NCBI RefSeq assembly: GCF_028622115.1
Contig: NZ_CP097263.1
Span: 4,092,001-4,156,000 of the forward strand
DNA: 64,000 nt
Source: Kutzneria chonburiensis
GTDB lineage: Bacteria; Actinomycetota; Actinomycetes; Mycobacteriales; Pseudonocardiaceae
Reading direction: 5' to 3'
Shown piece by piece: positions 7,781 to 14,430 of the stretch; the stretch's first letter is position 1; each line of letters starts with the position of its first letter. The notes below the pieces were generated by a model that saw nothing but the letters and a program-made list of their open reading frames with translations, had not been told where the DNA came from and searched no databases. Made by a program: the position numbers and the translations under genes.

Positions 7781-9832
7781 GTGCCGGCGAGAACTGGGGC
7801 GGAAACACCGGTGGAGAACGGGTTTCCGGACGGCGTGCGGGCTCCGCTGGCCGTCGTCGCGGCGGCGCTCGCGCTGCTGGTCGGCTGCTGTCTGGTGGTG
7901 GTGCCGGCGATCGGCGCCAGTGACGGCGCACACGTGCTGGCCCGGTCGCAGCAGCGGCTGGTCGACGATCTCGCGCACTCGACGGCCGACTCGCTCGGCG
8001 AGGTCGCGGTGGCGCTGAGCACGGCGGTCAAGCTGTACTCGATCAATCCAGATCGGACGCCGGCCGACGCCCTCGCGTCGTTTGCCCGCAGCTGCCAGCA
8101 GGCCCGTGGACTGGTGCTGCTGTCCAAGGGTTCGTCGAAGCCGTTGGCCCGACTGGGTGAGCCGGTGCCGGCAGGCTCCTTTTCGGGCAGGAACATCGAC
8201 CGCATCACGGTCCGTGTGGTACGCGACCCGGCCGGCCCGACGGTGGTGCTGACGGCCGCGCCGGTCACCGGCACCGACTGGATCGTCGTCGTGTCAACGG
8301 CAATTCAGGTTCCGGCCAAGCTGCCGATCACCGACTTCGCCGCCGCGATCCTGTTGACCACCGCCGACGGCCGGGTGGTCCACGCCCGCGGCACCCCCGA
8401 CCCGAGCACCCGAGGGCTGATCACATCGGGCAGCGCGGCGGCGGCCGACGGCGGCGGCGTGCAGGTGGGTGACGTGGGCAGCGGCCCGGTGGTCAACGAC
8501 ACCCGCACCACGCCGCTGGCCGTCTACGCCCCGGTCAAGACCGGCACACCGGCCGTCCCGGTCGGGTTGAACGTGCTGCTGGTCGCGGTGGCTCCGGAGG
8601 GGGTCGGCGCCACGGTTCCCGCGTCCACGGAGCGGGCGATCATGCTGGCCGTGCTGGTCGCCCTCGCGGCAGCGCTGGCCGGATTCGGTTTCGTGCGGCC
8701 GATCCGCCGCTTGCGGACCCGCGCCCTGGCCGGTCTTCCCGCCGGCCGGTACCGGTTGCGCGAGGCCGAGCGGGTCGCCGCGGCGCTCGACGGCCGGCCC
8801 CGCTCCACGCGGCGATTATCAGCACCGGCTTGGGTTGTGGTCCTGATCGCGGCGTTGCTGCCGCTGAGTTGGGCCGCGACGGTCGGCACGATTGCCTGGC
8901 AGACCACGCCGACCGTGCCGGATGTGGTGGTGCAAGGGCAACGCGCGCTGGCCGCCACTGCGGCGCAGGCGCTGCGGCAACAGCTGTCCGCCAGCCTCAC
9001 CACGTTGCAGGCCTTCACGGCCCGGGTAGGCAAGGACGTCCCGGCGCTGAAGCCGGCGTTGGCCGACCTGGTGTCGCAGAATCCCCGCTATCGCAGCGTC
9101 TACGTCACCGACGCCGCCGGTGCCGTGCAGCTCGGCGCCGGCCGGCCGGCGCTGCGCACCGAGGAGCCGCCGCCGCCCGGATCCGGTCTGCACCAACAGA
9201 ACACGGCCGGCCGGGTGCCGGTGCTGTTCGCCAGCACGCCGTTGCCCGACGGCACGCACACCCTCGTCGGCGAGCTCGACGTGGCCAAGCTGTCCTCGGT
9301 GCTGCGACGCACTGCCGGCAGTGCCCGGCTGGTCGACTCGGGCCTGCGCACACTGGCCGCGGCCGACGGCTATCGGGCGTTCGACGTGCTGGACGCGGCA
9401 CCGTTGCGGCAGGCGGTGGCCGACGCGCTCGGCGGTTCGGCCCGGCCCGGCATCGCCGAGATCGACGGCCGCCAGTACGTGATCGCGTCGGTGTCGCTGG
9501 CCGGCACGCCGCACACCGATCCGCTGCGCTGGACCGTGGTGCTGCAACAGCTGGTGACCGAACTTCCGTTGCCGGACAACGGCGTGCGCAACTTCTGGCT
9601 GTTCGCCGCGATGGCCGGCGGCGCGGCCGGGCTGCTGCTGCTCGGCTGGTACCTGCTGTGCTTCGCCGGTCCGCTGCGCCGCCTGGCCGCGACTGCGGAC
9701 CGGTTCTCCGGTGGCGACCTGAAGACCGTGATCTATCCGGAGCGGCTCAACGAGATCGGCACACTGGCGCAGTGTCTGGACGCCCGACGCAGGGCCACAC
9801 CGGTCGACGAGCCGCTGCCGGCGTTGGTCTGA
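7781..9832 (+). CDS. Double extracytoplasmic sensor protein with HAMP-like tail
   Basis: A 683-residue membrane protein with two copies of the layout span, ~200-residue outside domain, span. Copy one begins with a span at about 20-45 and closes with one near 290-310. Copy two begins near 355 and closes near 610-630, followed by a HAMP-like linker (GPLRRLAATADRFSGGDLKTVIYPERLNEIGTL is its core region, only partly quoted by family logic). No kinase, cyclase or methyl-accepting domain follows, so output must go through a partner. GTG at 7781 has AGGGAG six bases upstream, which is better than two upstream GTGs. Ten bases separate it from the PgsB-like gene, so it likely senses or regulates that synthase; this is inference. 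Confidence 0.75.
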   Translation: MPARTGAETPVENGFPDGVRAPLAVVAAALALLVGCCLVVVPAIGASDGAHVLARSQQRLVDDLAHSTADSLGEVAVALSTAVKLYSINPDRTPADALASFARSCQQARGLVLLSKGSSKPLARLGEPVPAGSFSGRNIDRITVRVVRDPAGPTVVLTAAPVTGTDWIVVVSTAIQVPAKLPITDFAAAILLTTADGRVVHARGTPDPSTRGLITSGSAAAADGGGVQVGDVGSGPVVNDTRTTPLAVYAPVKTGTPAVPVGLNVLLVAVAPEGVGATVPASTERAIMLAVLVALAAALAGFGFVRPIRRLRTRALAGLPAGRYRLREAERVAAALDGRPRSTRRLSAPAWVVVLIAALLPLSWAATVGTIAWQTTPTVPDVVVQGQRALAATAAQALRQQLSASLTTLQAFTARVGKDVPALKPALADLVSQNPRYRSVYVTDAAGAVQLGAGRPALRTEEPPPPGSGLHQQNTAGRVPVLFASTPLPDGTHTLVGELDVAKLSSVLRRTAGSARLVDSGLRTLAAADGYRAFDVLDAAPLRQAVADALGGSARPGIAEIDGRQYVIASVSLAGTPHTDPLRWTVVLQQLVTELPLPDNGVRNFWLFAAMAGGAAGLLLLGWYLLCFAGPLRRLAATADRFSGGDLKTVIYPERLNEIGTLAQCLDARRRATPVDEPLPALV

Positions 9833-9842
9833 GGGGGACGGA

Positions 9843-11018
9843 ATGCTGTTTCTCTACCTGGTGTATCTGGCTGCCTGTCTGCTGCTGTTGGTCGGCGGCG
9901 TGGTGGAACAGCGGCGGCACAACGCCAATCTCGACCGGATCAGGCATCGCGTGCTGGTCAACGGGATCCGCGGCAAGTCGTCGATCACCCGGCTGTGCGC
10001 GGGTGCGCTTCGGGGCGGCGGTCTGGTCACCGTGGCCAAGACCACCGGCACCGCCGCGCGGTTCATCCATCCCGATGCTCGTGAGGAGCCGGTGCACCGG
10101 AAGTTCAACATTGCCAACGTGGTCGAGCAGATCGCCATCGTGCGGCGGGCCGCCGGCTACGACCCGGACGTGCTGGTGATGGAGTGCATGGCCGTCGCGC
10201 CGCCGTTGCAGGAGATCAACCAGACCAAGCTGATCCGCTCGGACATCGGCGTGCTGTGCAACGTGCGCGAGGACCACCTGGCCGAGATGGGGCCGACGCT
10301 GGACGACGTGGCCCGCTCGCTGTGCCGGTCGATGCCGGTCGGCGGCGTGTGTGTCACGGCTGAACGCGAACGTTTACCCATCCTCCAGGAAGAGGCGGAC
10401 AAGCGGAACTGCCGGCTGATCGCCGTCGATCCCGAGGACGTGACCGACCAGGAGCTGGCGGCGTTCGACTGGATCACGTTCAAGGAGAACGTGGCCATCG
10501 CGCTGAAAGTGGCCGAGCTGCTGGACATCGACCGCGCCGCCGCGATGGAGGGCATGTGGGCCGCGCCGCCCGATCCCGGGGTGCTGCGGGTGGACCGCTA
10601 CGCCGCCGGCGGCAAGCGGCTGCACTTCGCGAACGTGTTCGCGGCCAACGATCCCGAGTCGACCGTGATGAACATCGAGCATCTGCTCGACCACGGCGCG
10701 ATCGGCCGGCCGCTGCACATCGTGATCAACTGCCGGCCGGACCGGATCGAGCGCAACGGGCAGATGGGCGCTTTGATTCCGCGGCTGCAACCGGATCGCG
10801 TGCTGCTGATCGGGGAGCCGACCCGCAGCGCGCTGACCGCCATCCCGTCCTCGTGGCGGCCGCGGGTGGTCGACCTCGGCGGCCGGCGCAGCGCCCCGGA
10901 GCTGTTGGACGCGCTCGTCGCCGGCATCGACGGTCAGGCATCACTGGCCGCGATCGGCAACATCCATGGCCAGGGCGAAGTCCTGCTGGCCGAACTGGAC
11001 ACCTTGGAGCGGTTATGA
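9843..11018 (+). CDS. pgsB: Poly-gamma-glutamate synthase subunit PgsB/CapB-like (Mur-ligase-type ATPase)
   Basis: A 391-residue protein, close to the ~393 residues of Bacillus PgsB. An N-terminal membrane span (1-20) is followed by RHRVLVNGIRGKSSITRL with the ATP-binding loop GIRGKSS at 41-47. Other family hallmarks are KTTGTAARFIHPD, VVEQIAIVRRAA, the VMECMAVAPPLQEINQ block, LIRSDIGVLCNVREDHL and the C-terminal ASLAAIGNIHGQGEVLL. PgsB is an amide ligase that adds glutamate to the growing chain with ATP, working with membrane protein PgsC. ATGA overlap with the PgsC-like gene supports the pair. The product could be a short polyglutamate or a related anionic polymer. No PgsA/CapA gene is in the window. 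Confidence 0.92.
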   Translation: MLFLYLVYLAACLLLLVGGVVEQRRHNANLDRIRHRVLVNGIRGKSSITRLCAGALRGGGLVTVAKTTGTAARFIHPDAREEPVHRKFNIANVVEQIAIVRRAAGYDPDVLVMECMAVAPPLQEINQTKLIRSDIGVLCNVREDHLAEMGPTLDDVARSLCRSMPVGGVCVTAERERLPILQEEADKRNCRLIAVDPEDVTDQELAAFDWITFKENVAIALKVAELLDIDRAAAMEGMWAAPPDPGVLRVDRYAAGGKRLHFANVFAANDPESTVMNIEHLLDHGAIGRPLHIVINCRPDRIERNGQMGALIPRLQPDRVLLIGEPTRSALTAIPSSWRPRVVDLGGRRSAPELLDALVAGIDGQASLAAIGNIHGQGEVLLAELDTLERL

Positions 11019-11497
11019 TCAGCCAGCAACTCGCGCCCGAGGTGGCCACCCTCGGGTTGGCCATCGGGTTGTTGTTCTCCCTGCTGTGCTACCTGACCAC
11101 GAACCTGTCGCCGGGCGGCATGATCACCCCCGGCTGGCTGGCCCTGACCCTGGTCGAGGACTACCGCCGGGCCGCACTCGTGGTGCTCACCACCGTGCTC
11201 ACATATCTGGCCACTCTCGGCCTGAGCAAAATCGTGATCCTGTACGGCAAACGGCAGTTCGCCGCCGTGGTGTTGCTCGGGGTTCTCTTGCAGACCACGG
11301 TTTTCCTGCTGATACAAGGCAATTACCCGCTGCTGTACGTGCACGAGACGCTGGGCTTCGTCGTACCCGGACTCATTGCCTACCAACTGGTTCGCCAGCC
11401 ACCCGCGGTGACCGTGCTGGCCACCGGGTCCGTCGCCCTCGCCTCGTACGGAGTGCTGGCCAGCGGTGTGCTGGTCGGCCTGATCCCGACCTCATAG
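11015..11497 (+). CDS. pgsC: Poly-gamma-glutamate synthase subunit PgsC/CapC-like
   Basis: A 160-residue membrane protein with about five spans. It matches PgsC/CapC in length (~149 in Bacillus) and in content: ATLGLAIGLLFSLLCYLTTNLSPGGMITPGWLAL at the N-terminus and the later LLYVHETLGFVVPGLIAYQLVRQ (quoted in parts). PgsC forms the membrane part of the synthase with PgsB. The start codon overlaps the pgsB stop as ATGA at 11015-11018. The stop is followed nine bases later by the NlpC/P60-like gene, whose ribosome site AGGAG begins in the last codon of pgsC. This is therefore one transcription unit from at least 7781 to 12397. Confidence 0.88.
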   Translation: MISQQLAPEVATLGLAIGLLFSLLCYLTTNLSPGGMITPGWLALTLVEDYRRAALVVLTTVLTYLATLGLSKIVILYGKRQFAAVVLLGVLLQTTVFLLIQGNYPLLYVHETLGFVVPGLIAYQLVRQPPAVTVLATGSVALASYGVLASGVLVGLIPTS

Positions 11498-11506
11498 GAG
11501 TCCGAC

Positions 11507-12397
11507 GTGCGCCACGTTCGCACCGCCGTGTTGCTGACCACGGTGGCCTTGTCCGGCACCGCGGTCGTAGGGCTCGCGCAGGCCACCGACGCGCCAGCCC
11601 GCGCCCGTGACAGCGGCGTGGTCGTCGCCACGCGGACCGCCCGCCCACCGGCCACCAGCTACAGCTATCTCCGGCTGGACAACCCACCGCGCACCGAGGT
11701 GCTGGACCAGAACGACGAACTCGTTGCCACGCTGACCGATGGTGCACGCTCGACCGTCCTCAGTGGACCGAGCCGGACCTTCACCGATCCGCGGACCACG
11801 GCGGTGGTGACCACCGACGCCTGGGTGCGGCTCACGCCGCAGCCCTGGCACGTCGGTGACGAGAAGGCCGACTGGTTTCGGCCGTGGCTGAACCAGGCCT
11901 TGGCCGACCGCGGCCCCGATGTACTCGCCATCGCCACCCAGTACGTCACGGGCGCGCACTTCGGTGCCGACGCGGACGTCGCCGACTTCCTCGGCCAGCC
12001 GTGGCAAGGGCGCACCCCGCGCAAGAACAAGCTGGGCACACTGGATTCCGCCGGCTATGCCCGCCTGGTCTACGGCTACCGTCTGGGCTTTCCGCTGGAA
12101 GCCCGCAACCCGTCGGAGATCGCCGCCGCGCGGCTCGGCGCCGTCGTCGCCGACACGACGCCCGGCGCCCGGTTCCGGGCGCAGCCCGGCGACCTGTTGC
12201 TGTTCGCCGTCGACGGCAAGGCGGCCGCCGTCGACCACGTCGGCATCTACCTCGGCGCGGACGACAGCGGCCGTCCCCGGTTCCTGGCCTGCCGCGGACC
12301 GTCGGACGGGCCGACGTTCGGCGACGTCGGCGGGGCGAGCGTGCTGGACGACAACGGGCCGTACGCGGCCGGGCTGCGTGGCGTCCGCCGCCTCTGA
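11507..12397 (+). CDS. Secreted NlpC/P60-fold protein lacking the catalytic triad
   Basis: A 296-residue secreted protein with a signal peptide (1-26) and an SH3-like N-terminal half (60-115). A C-terminal NlpC/P60 fold covers about 170-290. Active family members have D-C-S-G at the nucleophile; here the aligned stretch is LDSAGYARLVYG, with Ser181 in the Cys place. The middle His survives (DHVGIYLG, H244), but the third residue, normally His in F-I-H-A, is Ala (FLAC, A261). It is thus probably inactive as a peptidase and may bind polymer or peptidoglycan. The Bacillus pgs operon is followed by the NlpC/P60 hydrolase PgdS, so the position fits a polyglutamate-handling partner. GTG start with AGGAG five bases upstream. 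Confidence 0.8.
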   Translation: MRHVRTAVLLTTVALSGTAVVGLAQATDAPARARDSGVVVATRTARPPATSYSYLRLDNPPRTEVLDQNDELVATLTDGARSTVLSGPSRTFTDPRTTAVVTTDAWVRLTPQPWHVGDEKADWFRPWLNQALADRGPDVLAIATQYVTGAHFGADADVADFLGQPWQGRTPRKNKLGTLDSAGYARLVYGYRLGFPLEARNPSEIAAARLGAVVADTTPGARFRAQPGDLLLFAVDGKAAAVDHVGIYLGADDSGRPRFLACRGPSDGPTFGDVGGASVLDDNGPYAAGLRGVRRL

Positions 12398-12398
12398 C

Positions 12399-13106
12399 CT
12401 ACATCTTCCCGAACAGCAGCTTCCACGGCGCGATGGCCGACTCCAACTGCACGGCGAATGTCATCTTCGAGGCACCCTCGGCCCGCTCCTCGAACACGAT
12501 CGGCACCTCGAGGATGCGCAGGCCGCGCTTGACCGTGCGGTAGTTCATCTCGACCTGGAACGAGTAGCCGTTGCTCCTGATCGTCGGCAGGTCGATGGCC
12601 TTGAGCGTGGCCGCCCGCCACGCCTTGAAGCCGGCGGTGGCGTCCTTGACCTTGAGCCGCAGGATGGTGTTGACGTAGAAGTTGGCCCAGGCCGACAACG
12701 CCTTGCGGTGCCACGGCCACTCCGACGCGGTCCGCCCGCCCTCGACGTAGCGGGAGCCCAGCACCACGCCGGCGTCGGTGGAGTTCAGCTTGTCCAGCAT
12801 GGCCGGGATGCGGTCGACCGGGTGCGACAGGTCGGCGTCCATCTGGATCACCACGTCCGCGCCCTCGTCGAGGGCCCGCGTGATGCCGGCGATGTAGGCG
12901 CGGCCGAGGCCGTCCTTCTCGGTGCGGTGCAGCACGCCGAGGTCGTCGCCGGCCAGGCCGTCGGCGATGTCGCCGGTGCCGTCGGGCGAGTTGTCGTCGA
13001 CCACCAGCACGTGCAGGTCGGGATTCGCCAGTCCCCGGAGTTTGGCCACCAGCACGGGCAGGTTCTCGCGCTCGTTGTACGTGGGCACGACAACAACGAC
13101 CTTCAT
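12399..13106 (-). CDS. ppm1: Polyprenol monophosphomannose synthase (GT2)
   Basis: A 235-residue GT2 enzyme that transfers mannose from GDP-mannose to polyprenyl phosphate, giving the donor for lipomannan assembly and for GT39-type protein mannosylation. It has the N-terminal VVVPTYNERENLPVL, the nucleotide-binding VVDDNSPDGTGDIA, the metal-binding QMDADLSHPVDRIP, and the DPM-type block GFKAWRAATLKAID with RSNGYSFQVEMNYR. It lacks the N-terminal acyltransferase domain fused in mycobacterial Ppm1. ATG at 13106 has GAGG about six bases upstream; an upstream in-frame ATG at 13166 has none. One base separates it from the convergent NlpC/P60-like gene. Its donor could feed the GT39 enzyme at 5022-6659. 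Confidence 0.93.
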   Translation of the reverse strand: MKVVVVVPTYNERENLPVLVAKLRGLANPDLHVLVVDDNSPDGTGDIADGLAGDDLGVLHRTEKDGLGRAYIAGITRALDEGADVVIQMDADLSHPVDRIPAMLDKLNSTDAGVVLGSRYVEGGRTASEWPWHRKALSAWANFYVNTILRLKVKDATAGFKAWRAATLKAIDLPTIRSNGYSFQVEMNYRTVKRGLRILEVPIVFEERAEGASKMTFAVQLESAIAPWKLLFGKM

Positions 13107-13131
13107 GGTGATCCTCTGGATGAGTGGCGAT

Positions 13132-13169
13132 GGGATGAGGCCGGAGTCTACGGTGTCCGGCCCCATCCC
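13132..13169 (-). terminator. Long hairpin between the gamma-carbonic anhydrase and Ppm1 genes
   Basis: Arms of 14 bases (GGGATGAGGCCGGA and TCCGGCCCCATCCC) pair with one mismatch around a ten-base loop. It lies past the end of the carbonic anhydrase gene and just ahead of the Ppm1 start. It could end the first transcript or act in the Ppm1 leader. No T-tract is present. Confidence 0.55.
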
Positions 13170-13248
13170 GTCGATCTTGCCCGGGCGTGTCGCGGCCAGC
13201 CAATTCCCACGACAACAACAATTCGATTTCGAATACCGGAAAACGAGG

Positions 13249-13767
13249 TCAGAGCGGCCGGAGTTCGCCGCGGAATCGCTTGGCCCGATCCACGTAGTTG
13301 TCGACGACGAACCGGATCTTGTCGGGCCCGAAGGACACGTTCTCCCTGATCTTGGCGGGCACGCCGAGGGCGATGTGCCCGGACGGCACGGTCACGCCGT
13401 AGGAAAGCACCGCCCCCGCGCCGACCATGGCGCCGTCCTCGATGACGCAGCCGTTGAGCACGACCGAGCCCGAGGCGATGAGGCAGCCGGTGCCGATCCG
13501 CGCGCCTTCCACGTGCACAGCATGGCCGATCGCCGAGGACGGGCCGAGAATGGTCGGCGTGATCGACGTCGTGTGCAGCACGCAACCGTCCTGGACGTTC
13601 GAGTACTCGCCGATCTCGATGTATCCGTCATCACCACGCAGCACCGTCTGCGGCCACACCGAGGCGTACGCGCCGATCCGCACATCGCCGATGATCGTGG
13701 CGTCCGGGTGCACGAAGGCTTCCGGGTGGATCGTGGGCACGAGGTCGCCGAGCGCGTAGATCGCCAT
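13249..13767 (-). CDS. Gamma-class carbonic anhydrase-like hexapeptide-repeat protein
   Basis: A 172-residue left-handed beta-helix protein. The hexapeptide-repeat pattern runs through residues 15-140, and the zinc ligands of the gamma-carbonic anhydrase family are in place: H65 (CVLHTT), H82 and H85 (IGHAVHVEG). The RGDDGYIEIGEYSNVQDG block is the standard family signature. Known members hydrate carbon dioxide, although several are inactive or have other ligands, so activity is uncertain. The ATG at 13767 is preceded by GGGGAG. The hairpin at 13132-13169 and an ATTCGATTTCGAAT palindrome at 13221-13234 follow it, separating it from the mannose-transferase gene. Confidence 0.9.
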   Translation of the reverse strand: MAIYALGDLVPTIHPEAFVHPDATIIGDVRIGAYASVWPQTVLRGDDGYIEIGEYSNVQDGCVLHTTSITPTILGPSSAIGHAVHVEGARIGTGCLIASGSVVLNGCVIEDGAMVGAGAVLSYGVTVPSGHIALGVPAKIRENVSFGPDKIRFVVDNYVDRAKRFRGELRPL

Positions 13768-13828
13768 GTTTTCTCCCCGAGATCGGCCAATGGCGGCAAC
13801 GCTACCCGGGAATGCGGTTGGCCGAGAT

Positions 13829-14356
13829 CTAGCGGGCGATCTCCAGCCGGGTGTCGAGGGCGTCGACCAGTTCGGTCCGGGCGCGGAACACCCGGGACCG
13901 GATCGTGCCGACCGGGCAGTCGCAGACCTCGGCCGCCTCCGCGTAGGACAGGCCGACCACGCGGGTCAGCACGAACGCCTCTCGCCGCTCCGGGTCCAGG
14001 GCGTCGATCGCCGCCCGCAGCGCCACCAGGCCCTCCGGGCCCGCGACCTCGACGTCCAGCCAGCTGTCGGCGCTGGTCGTACGGGGTGAGCGCTGCGCCG
14101 TGCGGACGTGGTCGGCCGCCACGCGGCGGGCGATGGCCAGCAGCCACATGCGGGCCGGCGAGCGGCCCTCGTAGCGGGGCAGCGCCGCGAACGCCCTGAG
14201 GTAGGTCTCCTGCGCGAGGTCGTCGGCCTGGCCCGGGTCGCCGAGGTAGGCCATCAATCGGCGCAGCTGCCGCTGCGTCGAACGGACGAACTCGGCGGCA
14301 GCCGCCCGGTCGCCGCGCTGCGCGGCCAGGGCGAACTGGGTGATCTCGGCGTCCAC
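13829..14356 (-). CDS. ECF-type RNA polymerase sigma factor
   Basis: A 175-residue group 4 sigma factor. Region 2 covers about 10-75, with the core-binding/melting stretch QADDLAQETYLRAF and the -10 recognition portion SPARMWLLAIARRVAADHVR. Region 4 covers about 112-165, with the helix-turn-helix YAEAAEVCDCPVGTIRSRVFRAR in two parts. There is no long C-terminal extension. It is transcribed away from a ZAS anti-sigma gene next to YcnI and CopC-CopD genes, so copper response is the likely job. A matching ECF-type promoter (see 14365-14392) lies directly upstream, placing the predicted transcript start within a few bases of the GTG at 14356. This suggests autoregulation with a leaderless message. 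Confidence 0.92.
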   Translation of the reverse strand: MDAEITQFALAAQRGDRAAAAEFVRSTQRQLRRLMAYLGDPGQADDLAQETYLRAFAALPRYEGRSPARMWLLAIARRVAADHVRTAQRSPRTTSADSWLDVEVAGPEGLVALRAAIDALDPERREAFVLTRVVGLSYAEAAEVCDCPVGTIRSRVFRARTELVDALDTRLEIAR

Positions 14357-14364
14357 GTCCAGCA

Positions 14365-14392
14365 GATACGCCAGTGGTTACTGTCAGGTTCA
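14365..14392 (-). promoter_or_regulatory. ECF-type promoter for the sigma factor gene
   Basis: On the minus strand, TGAACC (14392-14387) is followed after exactly 16 bases by CGTATC (14370-14365). This matches the usual ECF layout of an AAC-type -35 and a CGT-type -10. The expected start of transcription, about seven bases past the -10, falls at 14356-14358, at the GTG start codon. Confidence 0.55.
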
Positions 14393-14430
14393 CGGGAACT
14401 TTCCCGCGCCGGCCGACGACCTGGCTGAAC

